The position numbers and the translations under genes were made by a program. Positions 1 through 15,000 of a stretch of 64,000 nt of DNA are shown here, piece by piece. The notes under the pieces were generated by a model. That model worked only from the letters and a program-made list of their open reading frames with translations. It did no database searches and was not told the DNA's origin. How positions within the stretch are numbered: the stretch's first letter is position 1; every line of letters begins with the position of its first letter. The stretch is taken from positions 155,608 to 219,607 of the forward strand of contig CH002712.1 of the NCBI GenBank assembly GCA_000149265.1, read 5' to 3'. The stretch is from Ciona savignyi (taxonomy: Eukaryota; Chordata; Ascidiacea; Phlebobranchia; Cionidae).

Positions 1-65
1 CGGATTTGGTCAATTCCTACCCTGAGTACATACACGCTCGAAATGTTACGAAGCAAAACAGCAAG
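1..65 (+). CDS. NEB: Nebulin exon 1 of window: tail of a G-type repeat
   Basis: The first two bases finish a codon begun upstream; 21 codons follow and end in NSK before the donor gtgagt. The pattern [14 protein letters not shown] matches the seventh (G) repeat of the downstream super-repeats ([32 protein letters not shown]). A further super-repeat therefore ends here and the gene extends beyond the left edge. The following intron (66-419) shows nothing recognisable. Confidence 0.85.
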
Positions 66-3000
66 GTGAGTTAGTTCAGCCATTTTGGCGTGTTAAGTTG
101 GGAACCCGCAATGGAGGCATTGCTTGGTTCCATTTCTTGTATCGTTTTCTCTACATCAATCGGTGCAATCAATTTAATGTTTGTATGAGGGAATGGTTAG
201 CACGACTGAGTCCCAGTGATCAATTTGAAAATAGACCAAGTAACGAAACTAACACGTGTTTGAAACCCAAACCGGTAAAACCAACAAAATATTTTACTTA
301 ATCACCCCTTTCCAAAACTTACTTCCTCCCTATTTCTTCTTGCCGTAGTACAGGTCAGACTGACACAAAGTGATCAAATCATTTAATATACTTTTATCCT
401 AACACAACCACCTCAATAGGCTGAGTACACACGAAGCGGAGAAGAGGCCCGACATCATTTCTCACTGCCGGTCGACACGCCGGAACTAAACAGGGCAAAG
501 CAGGCAGCGATTAATGCCAGTGATGTAAGACTTTCTTATTTTTTACATATAATATTGTGCTATTTCGTACTATGTAAGAATTTATAATTATATTAAATAA
601 GTGTTCCTGAATATGATTAAAGTATGTTTTACCTTTTTTAGCTGGATTACAAAAAGCACTGCAAAGAAGTAACCGACAAATACAGAGGATTCCAAACTAT
701 GGACAGCAACGACCACCCGATCGTACAGCAGGGAATCAAGGCTGCCGAACTTATGTCTGAAGTATGTTAATCATTGAGACACATGATAACCAAACTATAA
801 ATTTATTTATTTTAACTCAGAAAAAATACAAAGAAGACTATATGGCGGATAGAGACTTGATATACTACCCCGTCCACCTTACCCCGGGTTACGAGGCTTC
901 TCAGTCAACACAGGGAGTGAAACCGGTAAGATTGGCACCATAGCTTTGAAGTTGGTAGGATGGGGTAATTGTGTTTATTCTTAAGAGTATAAAAATGCAT
1001 AGGCAGTAATCAGAATCAGACCAACAATCGTCAAATTACCTAGTGCACAATGTTAGGTTACGACTTATATCACAGTGTGTTGAAAACTACGAAGACGTTG
1101 TTTCTGTTTGTGTGAGTGTCGTAATATGAAACATATGGTTTTTGACCCCACGGAAAGTCCGACGTCCAACCCATGAGCTAACCAGTCGGATTAATAACAT
1201 ACCCACTTTGAAGGTAAACTACACGGCCAAGCATAACAAGGAGAAACACGAGCATCGATTCAACATGGCCACAACCGAGCATTACGAACAATCGAAATCT
1301 CAACATGACGCACTACTTGACGTAAGTCTAAAGATAAGATGATGAATTTATTTTCCAGGATCCATCAAGAACTAATATAGAATAGTTTATAATTATATGC
1401 ATGTATTCTTTTCGCTTTGGAATGTGCAAACCAATTGTCATTAATAATAAAAACATTAATAATATTTGATTGAATTATAAATGTGTTTTTCATTTTACCC
1501 AATTTTGTCTTTCAATTGTAAGGTGACATTACGTCTTTTCATCTTGGAAAAACAAAAATTTAACTAAATTTCAACCTTAATTTAATATAATATTTTATCC
1601 AACTTTTTTACTTTTTTAATTTTTTTGAACAAGAGTTGTTTTCTGTACAGACAAACTACAAGATCTCACCAGAGGAGTTGTCGAAATGCATCCCTGTGGC
1701 CGAATCAGTACAACTCTCACATTTGAAGGAAATGAAGGATTTGATGAGTCAGGTGAGTACATAGTTGTTCTGCAACTGTGGACATTCACAGGGTCAACCC
1801 TCAACTCTTAAAAGAGTGAAGAAGGGAAACTGCTTACTAAAACTATGGAAACTAATTTTAACACTAATCTTAACTCCAGAACTAACCCTACTCCCACTGT
1901 TTAAAACCAACTCTTATGCCCTAATATTCATTTTAGTGTGTACTTTCGCTCCTTCCATCCTTAGTTTTCCCAATTTACACTAATATTTATACTCGTTTTC
2001 GACCACAGAAATCTTATACTGAAAACGCAAAGAGGACTCTTGACAAGTACAACCTCAGTGCTGACGTCATGCAAATCGCCCACGTGCTGGCTACGTCACC
2101 GCTTATATCCGATGCCACGTACAAGGATAAATACATGGCAGAAGTCAAAGGAAAGGGGATTTCGAAACATGGCATCCAATACTATCCTGGCTACATTAAG
2201 GCGAAGGAAAACTCTAAACTTGCAAGCAAGGTGGGCTATAGATCAGAACTTGTCAACCTTTTTTAACCTTGTACACACTTTCAACTTTTACTTAAAAGCT
2301 TATACACCCCGATTTTTACAACAGAATAAACGGAAATTGCATCAATGTTAATGGAAATATAAAACACCATACACTCGTGTATAGAGGTTTTCTTAAGTAA
2401 ATTACTATAGTAAAATCAAGTCAGAATCATAGTTCTTTCAATTCATATTTGAAACTGTTACACCTAGTATGAAAATTAATTCGCTATGTTTTTTATGATA
2501 ACGGTTTAACAGCACTTCCATGGACCAACAATATAAAAGACTGATTGCTTGACTTTGATCATGACTTAATTACTTAGAGCGCATACGTGAAAGACGGGGA
2601 AGGGGTCATTCACCAGTATACAATGCCTCTCGATACTCCTGAGCTCAACCGGGCGAAACAATCCGCCATCAACGCCAGTGACGTAAGTATTACGTACCCA
2701 TGATGACATGAACATGACGTAACCATATTTATTCAATTTTAGCTGCAATACACGAAGCAGCGCAAAGAGACGATCGATAATTACCGTGGATTCCAAACAA
2801 TGGACAGCAAACATCACCCGATCGTTCAGCAGGGAATCAAAGTAGCAGATCTCATTTCAGAGGTACGTTTTACACATTTTAAGTCGTTTTCTTCAATTTG
2901 ATATCTTGTTTATTTATTATTTTATTCCCACAGCAAAAGTACAAGGAAGATTACATGGCGGATAGAAATATTATATATTACCCTGTCCATCTGACTCCGG

Positions 3001-6000
3001 GCTACGAGGCCGCTACGAAAGCGAGTCAATACATCAACGGGGTAGGTCTTATTTTTTTATTTATTTGGGTATAAATTGCTATCTCATCTAATTCTGCTAA
3101 GAAAAACATACTTGTGTTTTCATTGGTAATTAACAAAAATACTTTTTATTTCTGCAGCCATCATACAAGAAAGCCTACAACAGAAACCGAAATGATGTAC
3201 ATTATGACGTCACAGAAACTGAAGGATATAAGACCATGTCGGAAATGCAAAATTTGTCCGACGTAAGCAACTTTGGAATGGCGATACTTTGTAAAGGAGA
3301 TGATATTTATGTTTTACCCGGGGTTTAAAACACTTTTTCATCAGGTTACCCTAGCTAGGTCAGTCTGGTGTACATTATTAGATGCTGTAGATTAATTTTG
3401 AACGACCAATTAATACCCAGTTCGTAAAGGCAACGTCCATTAAACCCCCTTTCCCAGCTAAAGTCCTTAAAAATTAGTACGGCAAAGGTGTGAATCAAAC
3501 AAAAAACTGACCGGTCACATAACCAAATACTGTATCCACTTGACCGTTGCAGCCGAAATACAAGAACGATCCTGGAAGTTTGAAATTCACGTCGGTGAAG
3601 GACAGTATAGACATGGCTAGAGCTCGAGCAGTGAAGCCCTTGGTCAGTTACTGGTTCTACAAGGATCAAGCAAAGAGAATGTTGGACAAATACAACGTCG
3701 ACACAGCTGATATCCATATGATCCATGCCTTGCATGCCAACCATGTAAGTATCACTTAGTTACGAAAGCAGTAAAACTATATTTTGTTAAACCATTTTAA
3801 TTTAATTTATTCTAATAGGCAAGACTGTTGTTCATTAATTTATCTTTTTATGTTATTGCCTATAAATGTATATTAAACGATATCTTAAAGTTAATTATAA
3901 AACTTCTAAAATTTTACAATTTTAACAATATAATTTATCATGGTGAATACCATAATTGATATATGTGATACATTCCGTTTCACTAACAACTTTCTCTCTA
4001 AGTTGGCTTCAGAAAACGAGTACAGAAACCACTGGTTGAAAGAAGTCAAGGGCAAAGGGACAAACGACACGTTGGATAGTTATCCGGAATATAAACAAGC
4101 GATTAAAGCTGCTAAGCAACTCTCACAGGTACGCCTGTGCGCTCTTTGCATGCACTACCCTGGATGAACTAGTAATTTATACCGGCCTAACTTTTAAATC
4201 CACAATGAGCTCGTCAATTTTTTATAGAGAATTTTGTCATTTTTGTGTCATCAAAACAAACCATTACTTAATTACAATTATTACAGAACGCATACGTGAA
4301 AGAGGGGGAAGGGGTCATACATCAATATACAATGCCTCTCGATACTCCAGAGCTCAACCGGGCGAAACAATCAGCCATCAACGCCAGTGACGTAAGTATT
4401 ACGTCATAACCATGACGTTACCGTGACGTAATCACTTTCTCCATATAGCTGGTGTACACGAAGCAACGCAAAGAGACGATCGATAATTACCGTGGCTTCC
4501 AAACAATGGACAGCAAACATCACCCGATTGTTCAGCAGGGAATCAAAGTAGCCGATCTCATTTCAGAGGTTCTTACTTCTACTTAAAATTATATGAGTAT
4601 GTAGGAATAGGGTTCGCTATTTAGTAACATAGATGGAAGAAAACGGATTTTTCCCCTAGGACTAGTTCTGGTATTAAAACAAGACCTGTTTTTATATAAA
4701 AGGTAATAAAACAAACACACACACATAAAGTATATATTCAAAGGGGACTCTAACTTTTTATGTTAATATTTTTATGAAAAACAATCATCTTGGAACTATA
4801 CAGAGTTTACTTTATGCAATCTTATTTTTACGAACATGAAGAGAGTTTGATAATAACGAACTTACACTATTCGCTTACCACAGCAAAAGTACAGGGAAGA
4901 GTACATGGAAGATAGGAACATTATCTATTACCCTGTCCATCTGACTGCTGGTTATGAGGCTGCGACCAAATCTAGCAAATACGCTAGTGACGTAAGTATG
5001 ACGATGTTAAATGCAAAGTAGGTGTCTAACTTGTGACGTTTAGGCCGACTATAAGAGGTGGTACAACAGGAATATCCGGGGAAGGGGGAATTACCCAATC
5101 AACATCACGCCAGGGTACGAACAGGCGAAGTCATTGAAGCCGTATTTAAGCGAGGTAAGTTTTAAAAGATTTTTAAAATGATTTTACTGTGACAAGAAAA
5201 TTTCTACGACTAATTGTAAATTTTTAATTTAATTATTTAATCAGCAACAGTCTGGAACGACAAGCCAAACTTATGGTTCCGTCTAACAGCACGAACCCTT
5301 CTTAAACGTAACATGTCTTTGTTTGGGCAAAAACATTGTTTTTTTGGCTTATGAGAATTTTTTTTGATATGCTGTCCTGTCGTGGACGAATAGTTTATGT
5401 CAAGACACATTGCATAAACCACGGGTTCAATATTAGAAACCGCGTCAAAGGCGATTTAAGAGAATGATTAACATACATCCCCGTTGCAGCATTTGTACAA
5501 AGATGATTATGAAAAGAACAAAGCAACTGGCTTCACTGTTGTGCCGGACCCGAACGAAATGCGAAATCTTAAAGTCGTTCAACCATGGATGAGTCAGGTG
5601 ACCATGAAACATGTTTATTGCAAATCTATTGTTAAAAAGAACAAAATGTATAAAGGAAGAGTTACAATTTTTATTTTTTGCAAAATATGTATTTTTATTA
5701 ATATATTTAACCGATAAGAACAATAACTGCTCTATACACTAGTCTTCTATATTAACTAAACATAATTTTTGAAACAACTGAAACCTGTGTGCTTATCAAT
5801 ATAATTTGCATTTAAAATCAGGGTTATTATTTGGCTTCTTTTTTTTAAAAGTCGTAAATTTTTATCGAGACATTAAACGGATTTCTACACGCACAAATAT
5901 AGACATATATAATACAAAGCAAGACAACATACTTCACAGATGTACATCTGGTTATAAGGATAACGAAAACTAAGGTAATATGTTTTAGTTATTACCAATA

Positions 6001-9000
6001 TTTCCCCACCATAGAAACTCTATCGCGAAGCTGCCCGCGATTTGATGGGGAAGTACCACCTTGACGTGGAACTTCCGGTCATCGCCAGAGCAATCTACAA
6101 CTCAAGCATGTTGTCACCGGTAGGTGGGAGTATTTAGCAGTGTCTTTAGGGTTTGTAGTCGGAATCAGTTCCAATGGAACCGTCGTGTGGCCGAATGGTT
6201 AACGCGACCGATTTATATACCAATTCCATATATATTAAAAACGGACTGAGTGACGAGCCCATCATGGGATCAAAACTAAGCCCGATAAACAAATCAGTTC
6301 TAAGACGCATGACTTGGAATCAGGATCGTTAACGCAGGGCTTGAAATCAATACCTGTATTGCAGGTCTCAAAATTAGTCATAGTAAAAAAACATTGACGT
6401 TACTGGTATATGCACCAGGTTCATATGAAACATTGGTCCTTGTGAATGGTTAACTTGACCGATTCATATATCGTAATCAATATAAAATATGGTATTGACG
6501 CCAACATTTGTTCAAAACTAGCCCGGTAAAAAAACATTGATTCCTGTGGTGGATGATGTGGTTACTGATTCATTGCCAAGCTCTGTGACATGTTACAAAA
6601 CAAACCCGTTTATTACATAGGCTCTGTACAAGCAAGCTTATGAAACCACGATGAAAGGGAAACCTGCTGCGCATCTTGAATCGTCACCCTCGTTCCAACA
6701 AGCGATTAAAGCGTCGAAGTTGGCAAGCAAGGTGAGTCCAATGTTGGTCGTAGTTTGGATGTGTGGTCGGAAGATAAGTTATATCCGGACATCATTACCT
6801 GACAGGAGCTTGTTTCATTTTCACACTTTAGCGTTGTATCTTTGGGCAATGTACTTAACATACTTTGTTGCAATTTCGTGCTTTCATTCGATCGATAAAT
6901 ACAGTTATATTAATAAAACGCACATAAAGTATTAAGAGAACACGCAAATAATATCTCAAGCGTGAGCACTCGGTAATAAGACCGATACTCCTGGTAACCA
7001 TCATTATTGGCCCATACACGAGGATACATGTTCTTATCCTAAATGATGGAACCTCACCCCCACCCAGTGAGCTAACTAACCAACCTACCACCCACAGGCT
7101 GGATACACCAAAGCAGCGGATGATGCGAGAAACCAATACACCATCGGACTCGAGACCACCGATATACAACAAGCATTGGCTGCAGATAAACTAACGAGCG
7201 ATGTAAGTTTGGTTGGTTATTGTAACTGCTACAAGCCGTGTTTATAGTTTAATTATCTTGCTAATGTTAAAGCTGAAATACGAAAGTTTACTGTTAATAT
7301 GGCCATATTACAATGGCCTGCATATTTAATAAACAATCATAGTAAAAGGCGTCAGTGAAAACACTTCTAAGATTTCAAATAATATCTTCTGCATCTTAAT
7401 ATCACTTTTTACCAGATACCTTTCAGTATCTATATGATCTTACTTCCCCTGCTATTGCTAAGTATTGAATGTAAAATTATATTCTTACCATGATCTACCA
7501 GCTAATGCTTTTCTACTTTGGTTTTGTTTAACACCTAATCCATATTTTCAGATTGAATACAAGAAATCTGGACAAGGAGTTGCCAATGACTTCCAGGGTT
7601 ACTTCAAGCTTAATGCTGATGAAATCCCGCAGTATAAGCAAGCGAGGAACGTAGCTGCAAATACTAGTGATGTATGTTGTCTTGTTTTCCTGATAGCTTT
7701 ACTGGCAGATTACCTGACCACCGACCGAAAGGTTGTGGTATCAACACCGATCGCTAACAACTTGTTTGGGTCCTTGTGCAAGGCGTTAAACAATAATTGC
7801 CTAAACCCAATGGTTAATTAGTTTATCAAAAACTATAGCTTATATACAGTGTCTCATATACAGTGTCTCACATGCACACACTTCAATTGTGACATTGATC
7901 CGAAGGGGACATTACGTAATCTGCGATTGTGCGTGTTATAACCTCCCTGACAAGTCTTATGTACAACACACTATAATTTGGTCTTGAACAACACAATTGG
8001 GGGATTTAAACATTAGGGAATCTAACACCCATCCTTGTTAAAGTTGCCACGCATTTGTTTATTCCCGGAGGTAAGCATAACTATTCTATCCTATGTGACA
8101 CCTGTATTAACGGGCTTTCTATGTCCTACATTCCTAGTCCTGGTGCTACCATGGACCCACCCATACTAATGTAATGTATCATTGCCTACATTCCTTTTAT
8201 TCCTGGTCCTGGTGCTACCACAGACCCACCTATACTAATGTAATGTATCATGGCGCTACTATGGACCCGCCCCTACTATTATATTGTATCGCATGTGTCA
8301 CCTAATGACCATTTTATATCTAACAATTCTCATTATGACAGACCAAGTACAAAGAGGAGTACAACGATACGAAGCATTACGTCTACTTCCCCTACCACAT
8401 CACTCCGGAATACGAAAAGAAGTCAGATGCCAACAAGTTTCTCAGTAATGTAAGTTCAAGATGTATAAAGCACGGTTGACCCGGTGAAAAACTTTGACGT
8501 TTAACAAGCTTAAAACTCGTTTCATTATTACGATATACGGAGATAGTTATGCCTGCCACACGTTTACTTAACCAAAGCTGACTATAGTTTTTTAACCGAT
8601 CAATTTTTATATATGTTGATTTCGTCTTTTTTTTCTAGCAATATAAATAAGAGAGTATCTATTAATCGAAAATAAGAGCCTATCTGATTAAATGTTTTCT
8701 TATTTAGGCACCATATAATCATTCATTTATTCACTAGTATATCTCCAACAATAGCAATCGTTCCAGGCTCACTACATGAAGGATTACGAAGAAAACAAGG
8801 GGAAACAGAATTTCAAGTTCCACGAGATTCCTGGATACTTGTGCAGCAAAGAACTTGGAGAAGTTATGAACATTGTAAGACCTTCTATCTCCATTTCCAA
8901 TACTCCCTATCATAACATTTCTACCGCAGCATAAAGATCGGAAAGCCATGAAGGAATTGCACATGAAGGGTTTCCATACCTCGCCCGACGATACAACCAA

Positions 9001-12000
9001 CCAGCACGTAAAGGAGGTCCAGATGCGATTGAGCAACGTAAGTCACTGACGTCATTTAACGCTGACGTCATTTTACGATGACGTCATATTTATTCTGACG
9101 TCATTTAATGCTGACGTCAATCTTTGCAGAACGTGTACAAAGCCGCCGCCAAAGAGGTGATGGACAAATACAACATCACCGCCGAACTTCCGGAAATCAG
9201 ACAAGCTCTGACGTCATCGAAGCTCGCGAGTCAGGTTTGTGACGTCATACAGAAGTATATTTGTCATTACGTCACTCTTTACTGACGATTTTCCTTTAGA
9301 ATCTGTACAGAGAAGAGTACAACAAGGAAAAGGGACAGGGCATGGTTTACAATCCCGAGATCCCGACTTACCAACTCGCCAGGAAAGTGCGGACGCTTGC
9401 AAGCGATGTGAGTATAACGTACACTATTTGATGACCTATATGTACACTATTTGATGGTGATAGAAGTATCTAACCCACGCAAGTGTCACCTCACATGGGT
9501 TTTTACCCGTGGATTAAAACACGGGTGGGTTGAAACTCGTGTGGGTTAATACTCTTGTAGAATTTAACCTCCTATGTGTTTATACTTATGTGGATTAAAA
9601 CTGGTGTTTGTTTGTTCCAGAACTTGTACAAGGACAAAGCAGCGCAATTACTTCATCAATATTCAGTGATTCCCGACACACCACAACTAACCTTCGCTAA
9701 AACAGTCGCCCAGCAGTCCAGTGACGTAAGTTAAGCGGAATATTCGAGTTTATTATTAGTCTGTAATTGGGCAGCATCCTGTCCGGTTTCCAACAGGGAA
9801 TTGTGGGTATTCTGTACAAGCTGCGTCTATAGGAGGTTGTAGGTATGATGTAGCTGAGCAAGAGATATTGAGTGTCGACGTTTTCGGTTAAAATGCGGAT
9901 TACTCAGGTCGAGTATAAGAAAGACGGAAAGGAAGTGACGTCAAAGGTTCGCGGGTACCAGAGCTTACGAGCATCGGAGCAACGTGACGTGGCGCATGCG
10001 AGAAAGGTCAATGACCTTATATCTCCGGCCAAGTATAAGGAGGAGTACAATGAATTGAGAAACATCATTTACTTCCCCGTCCATTTGACTGATGGGTCAG
10101 TATACGCTTATATGTAGATCGTTTCGAGTTTAACTTAACGGTAAAATATATTTGGTTCTTTAGTTTTATTTCTGGCTCTGTCATTTACCTTTCTTTCCGC
10201 CATTTTTTTTACTTTTTACCGGGTTCGAAGGTAAACTTTGTTAGGCTTGCTTTTTTGTATAATAACCGTTCATGATATTGCATTTATTTCAATTTCATTT
10301 ATTCAACTTAAGTTATAAAACGCACAACATTTGTATGACATAAAAATAGTATCTTAAAAGACGAAGGCACCAAAGCGTATTTGGGTGCACGTACTTAAAA
10401 GTGGAAACCAACTTTTGAAATGATTAAGATATGGTGAATAAAGGTCAGCAACGTGAAGAACATACTCCGTGTTAACCAGTTCCTCCGCAGATACGACGCG
10501 TGCATTAAAGCTAGCAGCTTCGCGTCCCCCGCGTCATACAAGAAACACTGGTTGAAGGAAAGATTTCGAAACAACTTCAGAGTCAATGAAACCGAGGGTT
10601 ACCAGAAGGAACGGGAAATCCAACAAAAAATCAGCGCCGTAAGTGATAATCTATGTACAAGTGTTTGGTTATTTGATGTTTTGGTAAAGTATTTATTCTA
10701 AGAATGTGACGTCACGCAATACTGACGTCATATAAATCCTTTATTCCGTCATAGATCGCATACAAAGCAGAGTACAACAAGAATGTGGGCAAATGCCCAT
10801 ACATCACCGAAACACCTGAGCGAGCACACAACCGCGACATGAAAGACTTGCTGAGCGAGGTACGCGATTCTTTTCACTGTGACGTATCACCTACTACTGA
10901 CGTATAACCTACGTATGACGTCATGATATTTCATAGAAAAAATATCGGCACTCCGCTCGTGACGTCATGGATAAATACAACCTGATCACCGACGAACCGA
11001 GAATGGTAACCGCTCTACAGGCCATGGACCTCGTTAGTGACGTAAGTATTACGTCATTTATCGCTGAAATATGTGGAAATACTATAATATTCGATTTTTA
11101 CAGAATAAATACAAAGAAGAATACGAAAAGGAAAAGGGCAAGGGCGCCTCGAACCTCCACGAAACGCCACAAATGAAACACGCCCTGGAAGTAGCCAAAC
11201 TTACGAGTGACGTAAGCAAGTATATTTACATTGATCTGGACTGGTTATTACGTCACATCCTCTTCATTAGAAACCATACAAGCAAGTCGCGAAGAAAGGT
11301 CTCCAGAAGGTGACGCTGCCGGAAGACGCAACTGCGATCGTTCACGCGCAAGAAGCCGGAAAACTTGTCAGTGATGTGAGTCGTCAGCTTTTCCATTCTA
11401 ACATATGTTATTTAATTTATACATCAGCAGCAACTTTTCTATAATATAACTTAAATACTTTTTCGATAAACTAGGGACCAATATATTCCGGTGGGTAATT
11501 CATGAGTTCTCTCGTTTAAACATAAGTTTGTGGGTTTGAATGCAACTCTAGTTGGTCAAATGTGTCATTTGTAAGCCACTTTTAGGATGTTACCTGAACT
11601 CAATGCGAAAAAAGAAGTAAAAAATACTTAATGTCCCCTCCCACCGTAGTATACGGACACTGCAATATAGTTTCCGTTATCAACAGTGGACATGGTAATC
11701 CGATTGGTAACCCATGTGATAACATATAATGCGTTTTATTTTTGTAGGATATTTTACTATTGTAGAGTTTCACCACATAAATATGTATCAGTTTCTGATA
11801 ATTTAAAAATGTTAGTGATTCAAAAGTGTAGTGTCAATGAATGGACTGACCGTTGTTAACCATTTCAAGTTCTATAAACTATCTTTTCCTGCCAACCAGA
11901 TAACGTACAAGAAAGATGCACAAGACAACAAGATGCAAGGATACAACCGACTTGCTCTGAAGGATAATTATCAGCTCAACCGACTCGACCGGATAAAGGA

Positions 12001-15000
12001 CTTGTCCTCTGAGGTGCTTCGCGTGACCGATTCACGCGTCATAAAGCACGGTGTTCCTTATTTCTCGCCATATCGCGATGCATCTTGTCACGTGTTCGGA
12101 TGATTTTGGGTGCTGTGACGTCATAAACAAAACGAAAAACCGAACGCGAATATTCAAGTCCATCTTCACGCCATTAACCGACAATGATCTGAACATTTAG
12201 AACTAAATGTTTGATTTTATCAAAGTAGTTTGCAGTGGTTTTACTGATCATATTGTTAGTTTTATTTTCCATTTGTTGCCGTGTTTCGTTATTTGGTTGA
12301 AGTGATGTTTGCTCGATTCTTTTCCAATTTTACAATTTCACGAACTGCCTTCATTTTATTCTTTCTCTATTTCCTTTCATACCCATTCCGCCGGAAGCCA
12401 CGTCAATGACCCCCTGACCCCCCCCCCCTCCCCTCCGTGACCACACCCGATTAACCCCCCATGTCACCTCAGGTCCAATACAAAAAAGAGTTCCACGAGC
12501 AAAAGGGACAGCTCATCCCCGTGGTCGACACGCCCGAGCAACGTCACGTGCAAAAACAGCAGAAGATACAAAGTGACGTAAGTATAGTGTTTCCACCCTA
12601 ATCCTAATGCTTTTAAATCTTATGTATCGCCCTGATCTATACGTTGGGCACTTTCCCAAATGTTCCACCTTACTTCCAGCACTCGTATATCGTTCTTAGT
12701 ATCAGTTGGGTAATTGCCCTATTGTTACAATCATTTCTGACTAGTTTATTATCTATCCGAGTGTACTTTCTACGTATTTCTAAGTGTTTTCGATATTCGT
12801 ATCTCAAAAGTATCAGTTTTCTATTACTGTACTTGTGTTGTATTATGCACAATTGTATACTTACTATTGTTCTACGCATTACCATGTTTTAAATGACGTT
12901 ATCTATTTATTTTTCCTTACCCCACCCCACATTTCTTACCTCGGTGAAATATTAGGCCGAATATAAGAAGGATCTGGCTAAGCACACCAAGGGTAAAGGT
13001 CTGACATCTGAAACCACCCCACAACTTGACCATGCCAAACACATGGTGTCGCTATTAAGCGAGGTTCGTAAATTTCCCAAAGCGTGTGATTTTGCAGTGG
13101 ATTTTCTCGATTCCTTTATCTTTTGCCGTGCTTTTTTGAAAATGCTACACACAAATCGAGTTCTTATGGTGTTATCGTATCTTCGACTTTCGTTCATTTC
13201 TGTACATTCATCAAAATCCTTGATTGGTTCCGGTTTTCCATTATTGCATTTCTTGTTTTTGCTTCTAACCGATTGCTGTGAACATTTACCGCAATAATCC
13301 GCACCGGTTGCAGTGTAAGCATGCACGAAGTCAAGTTCAAAATCTCAAAGGTTTGTTTGCATGCTCCAACCAGCCAGACACATTCTTAAACCAACCGTGC
13401 CGTATTAGAACAAGTACAAAGAGGGTACGAAGGACCAACACGAATGGAAGAGCGGGGAAGCCACTAACACCCCAACCGCTATTAAAGCGAAGGAGACAAC
13501 CGAACTCGTCAGTGACGTAAGTATCCCGAATGTTACGTCATAAATCAGAATAATACTTTCTTTTGTTGGTAGTTCAAGTACAAAGAAGAACACGAGAAAT
13601 CGAAGGGGCAAGGTTGTAATGAGATCACACCCGCGATCGCCCATGCAGCTTCTGTTGGAAAGGTTTGGCCTGACGTAGAACTCGCGATTATGACGTTTTA
13701 TAGAACCCACTATTATGACGTTTTATAAAACCCACGATTATGACGTTTTTATAGAACCCACTATTATGACGTTTTATAGAACCCACGATTATGACGTTTT
13801 TATAGAACCCACTATTATGACGTTTTATAGAACCCACGATTATGACGTTTTTATAGAACCCACTATTATGACGATTATCACGATATAATATATTTTACAG
13901 TTTCAAAATTAAAACTTAACCAATGTGCACAGTAAATTTATATAAAATAAATATCACGTTTCGATAACATCGGTACAGGCGTATGACCCGAAGTTAAGAT
14001 GATGATGCTTACCCGTGTTATACACTATGTTGTTCCATACACTTGAAGTTAACATGATATCTAATCTCATTCCACCACCTCTGTACGCAGGTTGTAAGCG
14101 AGAATGTGTACAAGGAAAAACACAAGGAAGATATGTCGCTCCCTAGCGCCTTCAGTGTTCTACCATCCACCCCACAGACCGAGCATGCTCATAAAGTGGC
14201 GGCGAAGACAAGCGAGGTAAGTGTGGGATACCTTGTCGTTGGGTTAAATAAGTGTGGAATACCTTTGTCGTTGGGTTAAATAGGAGATTGTCCGGCTAGG
14301 CAAAGTGTCTGAAGTTAGTCAGAGGATTGTAGGATTAAAACCAGTCCCTCGCTAGTCTGCTGTGTTCGTTGGCAGTCAGGGGATATCTTTATAATTCAGT
14401 AAATTATTAAGTTAATTTATTAACCGACTATGGGCGGGATATTTCAACGCACTACGCGCAAGTTCGTATTGTCAATGGCACTGTCATTTTATCATTAATA
14501 TTTACAAAAACTCCTAAAGACTACAATCAACTAAAATTAATGAACAAGTTTTTGTCTGTAAGTTACCATCGCATTCAACAAACAGAAATTGTTGTAAAAT
14601 AGTTCCGACAGTTACAAAAATATTCCGTCTAACACAGTGGTTCCCAACCTTTTTCCCTTGGTGACCCCCTTAAAAATTTTCGAACATTCCGTGACCCACA
14701 CTTATATTCTATCCTAAATGCAAAATTAGAAGGTTAGCACAAAAATGCTTTACTTGCATTTATTAACAAATCAGTGCGTTCGTTGACCTTGTAGATCTGC
14801 AGCTAAACGCATATGATGCTCCCCTTAACTATCTTTACCAATTCCAAGTCTTGACTGATTTCTGTTGTATAATATACTAGGCTACTTCCCTAATAAAGTT
14901 CCAATTTGCAGCTATTGTACGTTTACAGTCAAGTGGTAATAGTTTATGACATCACAGTGGACGATATGACATCACAGTGGACGCATACTGATGCAATAAT

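Noticed and set aside
4011..4020. Alternative acceptor for nebulin exon 13 at 4011-4012
   Set aside because: It would put the exon out of frame; the AG at 4001-4002 follows a better pyrimidine tract and keeps phase 0.
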